From the NCBI RefSeq assembly GCF_000235425.2, contig NZ_KI912266.1, positions 7,055,879 to 7,119,878 of the forward strand: a DNA stretch of 64,000 nt, in the 5' to 3' direction. Of this stretch, positions 32,686-41,263 are shown in pieces. A program made the position numbers and the translations under genes. The notes beneath the pieces were generated by a model that searched no databases, was not told where the DNA came from, and worked only from the letters and a program-made list of their open reading frames with translations. How positions within the stretch are numbered: position 1 is the first letter of the stretch; each line of letters begins with the position of its first letter. Origin of the DNA: Pseudofrankia saprophytica (GTDB lineage Bacteria > Actinomycetota > Actinomycetes > Frankiales > Frankiaceae).

Positions 32686-33816
32686 TCAGGCGTTGCCGCC
32701 GGGTGCGCCGTCGTCGGCGCTCTTGTCGGTGACGCCGGCGCTGTCGAAGGTGGCGACCTCGGCGAGGACACGGGCCGCGGCCTGGACGACGCCCACGGCC
32801 AGCACCCCGCCCGAGCCCTCACCGAGGCGCATGCCGAGGTCGAGCAGCGGAACGAGACCTAGGGCGGCGAGCGCGGCGGAGGCGCCCGGCTCGACCGACC
32901 TGTGCCCGGCGAACATCGCCGCGCGCGCGTCGGGCACGAGCGCCGCCGCGACCAGCGCCGACGAGCAGGCGATCACCCCGTCGAGCAGTACCGGCACCCG
33001 GGCGGCCGCGGCCGCGAGCACGAAGCCGACCGTCGCCGCGTGCTCCAGTCCCCCGACGGACGCGAGCACCCCGAGCGGGTCGTCCGCGCCGACGCCGTCG
33101 CCCGCCGCTCGCGCGACCGCACGGCGCACGACCTCGACCTTGCGGGCGAGGGTCGCGTCGTCGACGCCGGTGCCCCGACCGGTCACGTCAGCGGGGTCCA
33201 CGCCCAACAGCGCGGCGATCAGGGCCGCCGACGGGGTGGTGTTCGCGATGCCCATGTCGCCGGTGACGAGCAGGTCATGGCCGTCGCGCAGCAGACCCTC
33301 GGCCACCGCCACGCCGGCGGCGATCGCCGTCAGCGCCTCATCCCTGCTCATCGCGGCCTCGACGGTGATGTCGCCGGTGCCGGCCCGCACCCGGCGGCGG
33401 TCCAGCCCCGGCATGGCGCCGATGACGGCCGACGCCTCGACCGACATGCCCACGTCCACCACCGCCACCACGGCACCGGCCTGGCGGGCGAGCGCGTTGA
33501 CGACCGCGCCGCCGGCCAGGAAGTTCGCGACCATCTGGCCGGTGACCTCCCGCGGCCACGGCGAGACGCCCTGAGCGTGCACGCCGTGGTCACCGACGAA
33601 CACCGCGACCGCCGGCGCCGCCGGCACCGGCGGGGGCACCCGCCCCGCCAGCGCGGCGAGCCGGACCGACACGTCCTCCAGCTGACCGAGGGAGCCGCGT
33701 GGCTTGGTCAGCCGGTCCTGGTGCTCGCGGGCGGCCCGCGCGACGGCCGGGTCCACCGGCCGGATGCTGGCGGCGAGGCTCTCGAGAACGGACGTGTCCG
33801 ACGGTTCGGGGCTCAT
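32686..33816 (-). CDS. cobT: nicotinate-nucleotide-dimethylbenzimidazole phosphoribosyltransferase
   Basis: A 376-residue CobT: nicotinate mononucleotide + 5,6-dimethylbenzimidazole to alpha-ribazole phosphate + nicotinate, making the lower ligand nucleotide of cobalamin. Seen: KPRGSLGQLEDVSVRLAALA at the N-terminus, FVGDHGVHAQGVSPWP, GDMGIANTTPSAAL, GVDDATLARKVEVVRRA and LDLGMRLGEGSGG with the catalytic Glu. The length is normal for the family. ATG behind AGAGGAG. Third gene of the minus-strand cobU-cobS-cobT set, 83 bp behind cobS. Confidence 0.96.
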   Translation of the reverse strand: MSPEPSDTSVLESLAASIRPVDPAVARAAREHQDRLTKPRGSLGQLEDVSVRLAALAGRVPPPVPAAPAVAVFVGDHGVHAQGVSPWPREVTGQMVANFLAGGAVVNALARQAGAVVAVVDVGMSVEASAVIGAMPGLDRRRVRAGTGDITVEAAMSRDEALTAIAAGVAVAEGLLRDGHDLLVTGDMGIANTTPSAALIAALLGVDPADVTGRGTGVDDATLARKVEVVRRAVARAAGDGVGADDPLGVLASVGGLEHAATVGFVLAAAAARVPVLLDGVIACSSALVAAALVPDARAAMFAGHRSVEPGASAALAALGLVPLLDLGMRLGEGSGGVLAVGVVQAAARVLAEVATFDSAGVTDKSADDGAPGGNA

Positions 33817-33899
33817 GGATGGCTCCTCTCGGTCCGAGGGCGGACGCTACAGAAAGTCATCCGTCACCGGAGCCCGAACGTGACGGACATCCGCCGGAT

Positions 33900-35507
33900 C
33901 TACAACAGGCCGCCCCACGCGACCACGGCGGCCAGCGCCAGCAGGGTGACGGTGGTGCTGATCTCGATGACGGCGCCGAACACGTCGCCGGTGATGCCGT
34001 CGAGCCTGCGAACCACGTGCCAGGTGACCAGTCGGCCGGCGGCGAGCCCGACGAGAACGGCGAACGGCAGCCACAGCGCCGCCACGAGGCTGGTCGCGGT
34101 GAGCGCGAGCAGGAGCCACCCGAGAACGAGCGTCGCGCCGATCGCGACCGCCCTGACGGCGACGGAAGCGGTCCCGGCGACGACGGCGCCGAAGCCGCCA
34201 GGGCGCGCGGGCGGCACCGCCGGGCGGCCGGCGTCGAGGGCGGCCAGCCGGCCAGCGACGACGGCCACGACGAGCAGCACCAGCCCCTGGGGGCGACTCG
34301 CGCCGCCCAGCAGGGTGGCCGCCGCGGCGATCTGCAGCAGCACCGCGCCGACAGCCGCCGCCACCCCGAAGGGGCCGATGTCGGACTGGCGCATGATCGC
34401 CAGGGCCTCCGCCGCCGGCCTACGGCTGCCCAGCCCGTCGGCGACGTCGGCCAGGCCGTCCAGGTGCAGGCCACGGGTGAGCAGCGCCAGGACGCCGACC
34501 CACACCACCGCGCCGAGGAACGCCGCGCCGCCGTCGTGGCCGCGCCAGAAGACGAGCGACAACGCCCACCCGAGGAAGCCCACCAGCGCGCCGACCAGCG
34601 GCAGCCAACGCAGCGCCCAGCCGCCGAGACCCGGCTCGGCGGCGTCCTGGGCCGACCGGCTCGCCGGCAGCGGCAGCACCGTGAACATCCCCACAGCCAT
34701 CGGCAGCGCCCGCAGCGCCGCCGGGTCGAGTGCGGAGGACCGGCGCCGGCTGTGCCCCGGCGTCTCGGCCCGCCGTGCCCGCAGCGCGGTCATCCCGCCG
34801 GCCGCCCGGCCGCGCACCCAGCCAACGCCCTGGCCGACCCCCTGACCGACGCCATGACTCACCCTGCGGCCGAAGGCGCCCGGGCCTGGCGGCGGCTGGC
34901 CCGGTCCCGGCACCGGCCGGGTCGACGTGCTCCCTGGCTGGCCGCCGGCCGGCGGCCTCGGCTCGGTGGGGTCGCCGGTACGGCGGGGGTCCGGCTCGCC
35001 ACGCCAGCCACGGCGCGGCCGGCGTGGCTGGCGCCCGTAGGGTTCGCTGTTCGCCAGCAGGTCGTCCATCCCGACGTCCTGGACGCCGCCTGGCGCGGCC
35101 TGGCGGCGGTAGGAGGGGTCGGGTGGCGGCGCGTCACCGGGCCGCCGCGGACGGGGCCGCTCGTAGGGACCGCCGGCGTCCTCCGGCAGCGGCGGCGTGT
35201 AGCCGCCCTGGGGCTGCCCGGGAGGTCCGGGAGGTCCGGGCTGCGCGGGGCCGCCCGCCGCGCCCGGAACGGCGGGGAACGGTGCCGGGGTCTCGTCGGG
35301 GTAGCCGTGCCCCCCGAAACCGGAGATGTCGTAGCTCGGATCGGCGTAAGCGGGATCGGCATAGGCGGGATCGGCGTAGCCGGAATCCTCGTAGCCGGAA
35401 GGGTCGTAGCCGCGCTCGGTGTAGCCGGGATCGTCGTAGTCACGATCGCCGAAACCGCCGTCGCGGTGGCGGCCTTCGCCGCCGGCACCGCCACCCGGAG
35501 TCGTCAT
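33900..35507 (-). CDS. cobS: cobalamin synthase CobS with long N-terminal extension
   Basis: A 535-residue protein; the last ~277 residues are CobS (adenosylcobinamide-GDP ribazoletransferase), a membrane enzyme joining adenosylcobinamide-GDP and alpha-ribazole. Core motifs: FTVLPLP, GLHLDGLADVADGLG (metal-binding Asp-rich loop), AIMRQSDIGPFG, and several membrane segments. The first ~258 residues are soluble and disordered: Gly/Asp/Tyr repeats (YADPAYADPAYADPSYD), then Pro/Gly/Arg-rich. The usual CobS is ~250 residues, so the extension doubles it. The start ATG has GGAGGATCC upstream and the frame is unbroken, so this seems a real fusion and not a start error. Confidence 0.92.
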   Translation of the reverse strand: MTTPGGGAGGEGRHRDGGFGDRDYDDPGYTERGYDPSGYEDSGYADPAYADPAYADPSYDISGFGGHGYPDETPAPFPAVPGAAGGPAQPGPPGPPGQPQGGYTPPLPEDAGGPYERPRPRRPGDAPPPDPSYRRQAAPGGVQDVGMDDLLANSEPYGRQPRRPRRGWRGEPDPRRTGDPTEPRPPAGGQPGSTSTRPVPGPGQPPPGPGAFGRRVSHGVGQGVGQGVGWVRGRAAGGMTALRARRAETPGHSRRRSSALDPAALRALPMAVGMFTVLPLPASRSAQDAAEPGLGGWALRWLPLVGALVGFLGWALSLVFWRGHDGGAAFLGAVVWVGVLALLTRGLHLDGLADVADGLGSRRPAAEALAIMRQSDIGPFGVAAAVGAVLLQIAAAATLLGGASRPQGLVLLVVAVVAGRLAALDAGRPAVPPARPGGFGAVVAGTASVAVRAVAIGATLVLGWLLLALTATSLVAALWLPFAVLVGLAAGRLVTWHVVRRLDGITGDVFGAVIEISTTVTLLALAAVVAWGGLL

Positions 35508-35664
35508 GGCCGGATCCTCCTTTGTCGCCCGTTTCTTCGACGGTTGTCGACGTTCAAAGGGTTCCCGCGTACTTACGCAGGCTCCGCGCCAGGTATCGCT
35601 CTGATCATCCTGCCTCATCCTCGGCGGGTACCCAAGACCGACACTCCCGGAGAAGGGTGTGAAG

Positions 35665-36798
35665 TCAGCGGATGCGCTGTCCGATGCCGGCCGTGCAGAG
35701 CCAGACCTCGTCGGCCACCGCGGCGAGCCGGGCGTTGAGTCGGCCCAGTTCGTCGCGGAACCGGCGGCCGGCGGTGGTCGCCGGCACGACCCCCGAGCCG
35801 ACCTCGTTGGTCACGGCGACGACGTGTCCCTCGGCCGCGGACCAGGCCGCCACCAGGGCATCCACGGCTCCCGCGAGCGCGGCGTCGGCGGCACGACGGG
35901 CCCCCGTGCTGGTCGCCGTCGCGTCCGCGTGGACGTCCGTGTCCTCGTCGAGGACCCAGATCCCGGCGGCGTCCATGGCCGCCGTGAGCCAGGTACCGAC
36001 GCAGTCGAACAGAACGGCGGGCACCGGCCGGCCTGCGGACCCAAGGACCGCGGCGGCGTCCGGGGTTTCGACCGTCGACCAGGTCGCCGGCCGCCGGCCG
36101 CGGTGCCGGGCGACTCGCGCCGACCATTCGGCGTCGTCCGGCGAGGGCGTCCCACCGGTCGCCAGGTAGACGACTCGCGCGCGACCGGCGAGCATCCGCT
36201 CGGCCAGCTCCGACTTGCCCGAGCGGGCGCCGCCGGTGACCAGGACGCGCCGTCCCGGGGCCGGCGGCGCGAGCACCGTCACGCCGGCCAGCTGGTCGCG
36301 CACCGCCGGCGCCAACGGAATGGTGGGGATCACCCGCGCGGGCAGCGCGGCCACGGTGACCGCGGGCAGTGGCCCGGCGGCCGGGCAGTGCAGCAGCACT
36401 CCCCTGCTCGTCTCCACCAGCAGGGCGACCTCGCCTCCGCCCGCCGGGAGCACCCGCACGCCCGGCGGCGCCGCCTCCGGGCGGTCGAGCACCGCGCTGG
36501 CGGGGAGATCCGGGTCCAGCCGGTCCGGTCCACCGCCGGTGGGCAACACCCGCACCCCGGCAAGGGAGAGCCCGGCGAACGCGGCCCTGGTGGCGACCCC
36601 GACACCGCAGTCGAGAAGCAGCCGGCCGCACCGCGGATCGTCCACCAGCACGCCCACCGGCCGTCGCGGCCCGCCGGCGTCGTTCTCCCGGTCCCAGTCC
36701 CGGTCTCTGCCGCGGCCCTGGCCCCGGCCCTGCTCCCGGCCCTGGTCTCGGTCGGTCGCGGCGACGGCTCGGCCGTCGGCGAGCACCACGACGGCCAT
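35665..36798 (-). CDS. cobU: CobU kinase/guanylyltransferase with N-terminal domain
   Basis: A 377-residue bifunctional adenosylcobinamide kinase/adenosylcobinamide-phosphate guanylyltransferase. The CobU core begins near residue 183: P-loop TGGARSGKSELAER, then VVYLATG, the guanylylated His in ARHRGRRP, and VTNEVGSGVVP near the C-terminus. The first ~180 residues carry a short Arg/Gly/Asp-rich segment (QGRGQGRGRDRD) and a beta-rich region like the metallo-beta-lactamase-type N-terminal domain of streptomycete CobU, but the HxHxDH metal motif is absent. ATG behind GGCGAGG. First gene of cobU-cobS-cobT. No cobalamin riboswitch was seen upstream. Confidence 0.9.
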   Translation of the reverse strand: MAVVVLADGRAVAATDRDQGREQGRGQGRGRDRDWDRENDAGGPRRPVGVLVDDPRCGRLLLDCGVGVATRAAFAGLSLAGVRVLPTGGGPDRLDPDLPASAVLDRPEAAPPGVRVLPAGGGEVALLVETSRGVLLHCPAAGPLPAVTVAALPARVIPTIPLAPAVRDQLAGVTVLAPPAPGRRVLVTGGARSGKSELAERMLAGRARVVYLATGGTPSPDDAEWSARVARHRGRRPATWSTVETPDAAAVLGSAGRPVPAVLFDCVGTWLTAAMDAAGIWVLDEDTDVHADATATSTGARRAADAALAGAVDALVAAWSAAEGHVVAVTNEVGSGVVPATTAGRRFRDELGRLNARLAAVADEVWLCTAGIGQRIR

Positions 36799-36892
36799 CA
36801 GCCTCGCCGCCGGTCGCGGTCCAGAGGCGACGAACCCGTCAGGCGAGCCGCTCCGCCGGGGAGAAGCCCGCCCGGAGCCGAAGGGTCATCGT

Positions 36893-36945
36893 CCGGCCGG
36901 ATACCCGCCTCAGCCGCGACCGAGGCGAGGCGGGTATCCGGCCGG
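36893..36945 (-). terminator. 19-bp perfect hairpin upstream of cobU
   Basis: CCGGCCGGATACCCGCCTC and GAGGCGGGTATCCGGCCGG flank a 15-nt loop: the longest perfect stem in the window. It lies ~95 bp before the cobU start and contains the stop codon of the Ala-rich frame. It probably insulates cobU from upstream transcription; a dispersed palindrome is the alternative. No T-tract. Confidence 0.6.
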
Positions 36946-37389
36946 GCGCTCAGAACGCGTCGCGTGACACTCACGGCTGTCCAGGATGCCCGCTGGCAGG
37001 GCGGCCGCGCGTCCTCGGGCTCGGACCGCGATCGCGGCCGAGGCGATGGCCGTGGTCGCGGCGGCCACCGTGGCCGCCGCCGCGTTCGCGGCGTTCGCCG
37101 TGGTGACCGCGGCGACGTCCGCAGCGGCCGCCGCTGCCACCGACGAGGCGGACACGGCCACCGCCGAGGCCGCCGAGGCGGCGCTCGAGGCGACGACGGC
37201 CGCGATCCTGGCGGTCGCCACGACCGCCGCGGCCGACCCGACCGCGGCCGCCGCCGTCGCGGCCGACAGCGCCATGGTCGTCGTCGACACAACCGACCTG
37301 GTCGTTCTCGCCGCCCGCCGCGCCTGGGCCACGTCCACTGCACCACCCCCAGCCCGGCGCGGTCCCGTCGCCGACGGTCCCGCTGTCAT
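36910..37389 (-). CDS. possible Ala/Val-rich small protein
   Basis: A doubtful gene of 159 residues. The ATG (MTAGPSATG) has GGAGGG a few bases upstream, and the stop lies inside a 19-bp hairpin that could be its terminator. Residues ~35-125 are almost only Ala, Val, Ser, Thr and Ile, in a pattern that could make one or two long helices or membrane segments. No family is recognised. The opposite strand is also open here but runs into the response regulator gene, so this strand is preferred. Composition alone may explain the frame. Confidence 0.35.
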   Translation of the reverse strand: MTAGPSATGPRRAGGGAVDVAQARRAARTTRSVVSTTTMALSAATAAAAVGSAAAVVATARIAAVVASSAASAASAVAVSASSVAAAAAADVAAVTTANAANAAAATVAAATTAIASAAIAVRARGRAAALPAGILDSRECHATRSERPAGYPPRLGRG

Positions 37390-37599
37390 TGCCCTCCGCA
37401 TCGTGACACGCCCAGCCGCGTGGCGACACCCCACGCGGCCTAACGCCCACCTCGGCGAAAACCTCCGGACCACCGTGGATCCGGCAGGTTTGGAACATCG
37501 CCCCACGGCACCCGTCAGATTCACGGTTTCCTGGCATACCACCACGGAGAGCGCCCGACGGGCGCCCAGGGCGAACCGTTCCGCGCCTCACCATGGGCG

Positions 37600-38319
37600 C
37601 TACTCGATATCGAAGAGGCCCTGGCGGACGGCGTACATGACGGCTTCCATGCGGGAGTGCAGCTGGAGTTTGTCCAGAATGTTACGAACGTGGTTCTTGA
37701 CGGTGTTCTCGCTGATGAACAGCTTGCGAGCGATCTCGCGGTTCGCCCTGCCCTCGGCGACGAGCTTGAGCACTTCCAGCTCGCGGGCGGTCAGGTGGGG
37801 CGTGTGCAGGCGCGGCCGATCCTCGGTACCGCGGGCGATGCTCGCGAACTCGGCCATCAGCTTGGAGGCCATCGACGGGCTGATGAGGCTCTGCCCGTGA
37901 TGCACCGCGCGGACGGCGTCCGCGACCTCGTGCGGCGGTATCGACTTGAGCAGATAGCCGACGGCACCGGCTTTGATCGCCTCGAAGAGGTCGTTCTCCT
38001 CGTCCGAGACGGTCAGCATGACGATCTTCACCCCGGGGACGGCCCGCTTGACCGCGCCCGTCGCCGCGATCCCGTCGCGCAACGGCATCCGGACGTCCAT
38101 GAGCACGATGTCCGGCGTCGTGCCGGCGGCCAGGGAAACCGCTTCCTGCCCATTGCCGCCGCGGCCGACGACCTTGATGTCGTCCTCTATCTCGAGAACG
38201 GTCTGCAGGCCCTGCAGGAACAGCTCATGGTCGTCCACCACGAGGACCCGGATCGGAGTCGTGTCCCGGATCGGGTCGGCCGTCGCAGCGGCCGACGGCG
38301 GAACGACACTGGCCGTCAT
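37600..38319 (-). CDS. NarL/LuxR-family response regulator
   Basis: A 239-residue two-domain regulator. Receiver domain: RVLVVDDHELFLQGLQTVLE with the acidic pair, phospho-acceptor Asp in DIVLMDVRMPLRDG, Thr in IVMLTVSDEENDLFEAIKAGA, and Lys in GYLLKSIPP. The C-terminal LuxR HTH is HLTARELEVLKLVAEGRANR plus ENTVKNHVRNILDKLQLHSR. ATG directly after an in-frame GTG. No histidine kinase gene is adjacent, so its partner is elsewhere. DevR/LiaR-like subgroup; target genes unknown. Confidence 0.95.
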   Translation of the reverse strand: MTASVVPPSAAATADPIRDTTPIRVLVVDDHELFLQGLQTVLEIEDDIKVVGRGGNGQEAVSLAAGTTPDIVLMDVRMPLRDGIAATGAVKRAVPGVKIVMLTVSDEENDLFEAIKAGAVGYLLKSIPPHEVADAVRAVHHGQSLISPSMASKLMAEFASIARGTEDRPRLHTPHLTARELEVLKLVAEGRANREIARKLFISENTVKNHVRNILDKLQLHSRMEAVMYAVRQGLFDIE

Positions 38320-38884
38320 CACACACCCGGAAATCTATGAACGGATCGTTCGGAAGTAACTAATGGGACTACCGGCGAATAGCGGTTCAGGTACCCGCCC
38401 ACTCTACGTGATGAGGCACGTACTAGCGGTTGCATCGAGGCCCGCGCCGCGCGGCGCTCGGAGAACGCGGGCCGATCCCTGACACGGCCCAACGATTCCG
38501 ACATGCCCGGATGGTACCTCCGGCAAGGTTCCTTTTTGGCGCAAGAGTGAACAGATGGGACGCGCGTCGGATTACCCGCGGCGCTCGCGGCCAGCCCGCG
38601 CGGCGGCCCGGCGCCCGCCATCGGACCACACCCGGACCGGACCGTTGGTGGTGGCTCTGGCGCGCCTGTCACCCGGGGCCCGGACGGGCACCGCGTCTGG
38701 ATCCCGCGGCACCCGCCCGTTCCCGACGACGTCATTTAAAGAGCTTTGAGATATCGGCGATCGATTTCCTCCACCGGCCCGCGGGGTCATGCTCGCCCGC
38801 CGAGAGTGATTGGCCCGCCGGCCAGGGTGATTGACGAATCGGCACTGGCTGGCGCGCCCGCGAACGGTGGCGCACCCTGCGCTT
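38320..38884. other. divergent intergenic region, response regulator to aldehyde dehydrogenase
   Basis: No supportable gene in 560 bp. AT-richer patches at 38335-38375 (upstream of the response regulator) and 38730-38775 (CATTTAAAGAGCTTTGAGATATCG) are probable promoter areas. TTTAAAGAGCTTTGA holds an imperfect inverted repeat. Confidence 0.4.
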
Positions 38885-40540
38885 ATGGTTACCGCCGCCC
38901 GGACCAGCCGCGCCACCGGCGCCAGCGACCCAGCCGTCAGCGACGGACCGGCCGCAGGCACCGCCGACGAGCGGCCCGCCGCCAGCCGGGCGCCCGCCCT
39001 GCGCCTTGCCCCCGGCACCACCTGGGCGGACGCGTTCGCGCGGGCCGGCGACGCGGCGCCGGAGGCGTTCGGCGACGGCCGCCTGCTCAACCTGTGGGGC
39101 GGCCACTGGCGGGGGACGGGCATACCGCTGGCGCACAGCGCGTCACCCGTCGACGGCTCCCCCATCGCCGGTCCGCCGATGATCCAGCTTGACGAGGCCC
39201 GCGAGGCGATCGGCGCGGCGTGCGAGGAGCACCAGCGCTGGCGGGACGTGCCGCTGGTCGAGCGGCGCGCCCGGGTGACCGCCGCCGTCGACGCGCTCGA
39301 CGCCCACCGGGACACGCTCGCGCTGCTGCTGGTCTGGGAGATCGGCAAGCCGTGGCGGCTGGCGAGGACCGACGTCGACCGCGCCATCGACGGCGTCCGC
39401 TGGTACCTCGACGAGATCGATCCGATGCTCGCCGAGCGCGCGCCGCTGCCCGGGCCGGTCAGCAACATCGCCAGCTGGAACTACCCGATGAGCGTCCTCA
39501 TGCACGCCATGCTGGTGCAGGTGCTCGCCGGCAACGCGGCGATCGCCAAGACCCCCACCGACGGGGGCGCCGCCTGCCTCACGCTGGCCTGCGCGCTCGC
39601 CCGCCGGGAGGGTCTCCCGCTCTCGCTGGTCTCCGGACCCGGCTCGCGGCTGTCGAGCGCCCTGGTGCGGGCGCCGGAGATCGGGGCGCTCGCGTTCGTC
39701 GGCGGCCGCTCGGCCGGCGGCCAGGTCGCCGCCGCCCTCTGCGACACCGGCAAGCGGCACTTCCTGGAACAGGAGGGCCTGAACGCGTGGGGCGTCTGGG
39801 AGTTCTCCCAGTGGGACCTGCTCGCCGGGCACGTGCGCAAGGGCTTCGAGTACGCCAAGCAGCGATGCACCGCCTACCCGCGCTACGTCGTCCAGCGCCA
39901 GCTGTTCGACGAGTTCCTGAAGATGTACCTGCCGGTCGTCGAGTCTGTCCGGTTCGGCCACCCGCTGGCGGTCGGGGGGGACGACGAGCCGCTGCCGGAC
40001 CTCGACTTCGGGCCGCTGATCAATGCGGTCAAGGCCGCGGAGCTCGCCGGGCGGGTCGAGGAGGCGATCGCCAAGGGCGGCGTCCCGCTCTACCGCGGCA
40101 GCCTCGCCGACGGCCGGTTCCTGCCCGGCCAGGACACCTCCGCCTACGCCGCGCCGACGGCGATCCTGTCCCCGCCGGCCTCGTGCGCGCTGCACCACGC
40201 CGAGCCGTTCGGCCCCGTGGACACGATCGTGGTGGTCGACTCGGAGGCGGAGCTGCTGGCCGCTATGAACGCCTCGAACGGCGCGCTCGTCGCCTCGCTC
40301 GCCTGCGACGACGAGGACAAGGCCCGCCGGATGTCCGCCGAGCTCGCCGCGTTCAAGATCGGCGTCAACCGGCCGCGCTCGCGCGGGGACCGGGCGGAGC
40401 CGTTCGGCGGCCGCGGCGCTTCCTGGAAGGGCGCCTTCGTCGGCGGCGAGCACCTCGTCCACGCCGTCACCGTCGGCCCCGACCCCGACGAACGCCTCTA
40501 CGGCAACTTCCCGTCGTACTCGCTCTACCCGGAGACATAG
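38885..40540 (+). CDS. aldehyde dehydrogenase family protein
   Basis: A 551-residue NAD(P)+-dependent aldehyde dehydrogenase. Seen: ASWNYPMSVLMHAMLVQVLAGNAAIAKTP in overlapping parts (oxyanion Asn and cofactor Lys), FVGGRSAGGQVA, the general-base region LEQEGLNAWGVW (diverged from ELGGKN), the catalytic Cys in EYAKQRCTAYPRYVV, and AEPFGPVDTIVVVDS. The nucleophile segment QRCTA and the LEQEG region differ from classical ALDHs, so this is an outlying subgroup, perhaps acting on acyl or phenylacetaldehyde-like substrates. The ATG was chosen by domain fit; a TTG 18 codons upstream is possible. The first ~50 residues are Ala/Pro-rich. Confidence 0.88.
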   Translation: MVTAARTSRATGASDPAVSDGPAAGTADERPAASRAPALRLAPGTTWADAFARAGDAAPEAFGDGRLLNLWGGHWRGTGIPLAHSASPVDGSPIAGPPMIQLDEAREAIGAACEEHQRWRDVPLVERRARVTAAVDALDAHRDTLALLLVWEIGKPWRLARTDVDRAIDGVRWYLDEIDPMLAERAPLPGPVSNIASWNYPMSVLMHAMLVQVLAGNAAIAKTPTDGGAACLTLACALARREGLPLSLVSGPGSRLSSALVRAPEIGALAFVGGRSAGGQVAAALCDTGKRHFLEQEGLNAWGVWEFSQWDLLAGHVRKGFEYAKQRCTAYPRYVVQRQLFDEFLKMYLPVVESVRFGHPLAVGGDDEPLPDLDFGPLINAVKAAELAGRVEEAIAKGGVPLYRGSLADGRFLPGQDTSAYAAPTAILSPPASCALHHAEPFGPVDTIVVVDSEAELLAAMNASNGALVASLACDDEDKARRMSAELAAFKIGVNRPRSRGDRAEPFGGRGASWKGAFVGGEHLVHAVTVGPDPDERLYGNFPSYSLYPET

Positions 40541-40718
40541 GCTGCCTCATGGGCACTCTGGCGGCTAGCTCCGGCGGTTGCGACGGACAATGCCGAGGCT
40601 GGCGGGCCACCGATGACAACGCGCATGGCGGCACCCATGGGCCGACGCACCGACGACACCCTGACTTTCTTCTGACGGATCGGCCGCCCGTCAGACGCCT
40701 TGACGCAGCGTTGCGATC

Positions 40719-40895
40719 GTGATCCGCAGATGGTTCGCCCGCCGCCGCGTCCAACGCGCCTGCCCGCACCCCGCCGCCGAGCGCTGGACGTGGTTCACCG
40801 ACTCCGACGGCCGCAGCACCGTCGAGTGCCGCGCCTGCCACAAGACGTGGGTCATGCGCCGCCCGGACCGCATCCCGAAGGAGCCACCGCCGTGA
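40719..40895 (+). CDS. small zinc-ribbon-like protein (58 aa)
   Basis: A 58-residue basic protein starting at GTG: VIRRWFARRRVQRACPHPAAE..., with CPH at ~15-17 and ECRACHKTW at ~36-44, giving a CxH...CxxC(H) metal site, and an Arg/Pro tail (RRPDRIPKEPPP). Tiny proteins of this kind occur in actinomycete integrative elements and phages. Its stop overlaps a 15-codon reading frame (GTG at 40892, behind AAGGAG) which itself overlaps the next gene, a possible coupling chain. Codon use is less GC3-rich than neighbours. Confidence 0.6.
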   Translation: MIRRWFARRRVQRACPHPAAERWTWFTDSDGRSTVECRACHKTWVMRRPDRIPKEPPP

Positions 40896-40944
40896 AGGTG
40901 CTAAGCCCCAAGCCCTCCCAGCGAAAAGCGATCCGTTGACAGAA

Positions 40945-41211
40945 ATGGACCTGCGCGCCCAAGCCGACTACGACACCGGCGAAGTCCGCGTCGGCCGCCA
41001 TCGCCATGATGACGGCGAGAGCATCGGCGACACCGGCGTCACCCGACTCGACAGGCCAGATCACGAGGCCGACCTCGGAGAGCTCGAACGGGCCGCCGAC
41101 ATGCTGCTCGCCGAGAACGGCCTGAAGCGCACCGGTCCGTGGCGTCGAGGGCGGGATTGGAAGATCGCGACCACGGTCACCGAAGCCGAGCCCGTGCCGA
41201 CCTCCAGTTGA
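40945..41211 (+). CDS. small hypothetical protein
   Basis: An 88-residue acidic protein (ATG, MDLRAQADYDTGEVRVGRH); a TTG three codons earlier is the alternative and would overlap the preceding tiny frame. The C-terminal half (LERAADMLLAENGLKRTGPW, then DWKIATTVTE) looks like small cargo proteins of actinomycete integrative elements. No domain is known to me. It converges on the CYTH gene. Confidence 0.55.
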   Translation: MDLRAQADYDTGEVRVGRHRHDDGESIGDTGVTRLDRPDHEADLGELERAADMLLAENGLKRTGPWRRGRDWKIATTVTEAEPVPTSS

Positions 41212-41263
41212 GCCGAAGACGACGGACGCCCTGCTGAGCCGTCCTCGTGCACGACATCGGGAC

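Noticed and set aside
36799-37599. Cobalamin riboswitch upstream of cobU
   Set aside because: Looked for a B12 box (GCCACTG core) on the minus strand and found none.
36986-37900. Ala/Val-rich plus-strand frame of 304 codons
   Set aside because: Runs 300 bp into the antisense of the response regulator gene; the minus-strand reading is better bounded.
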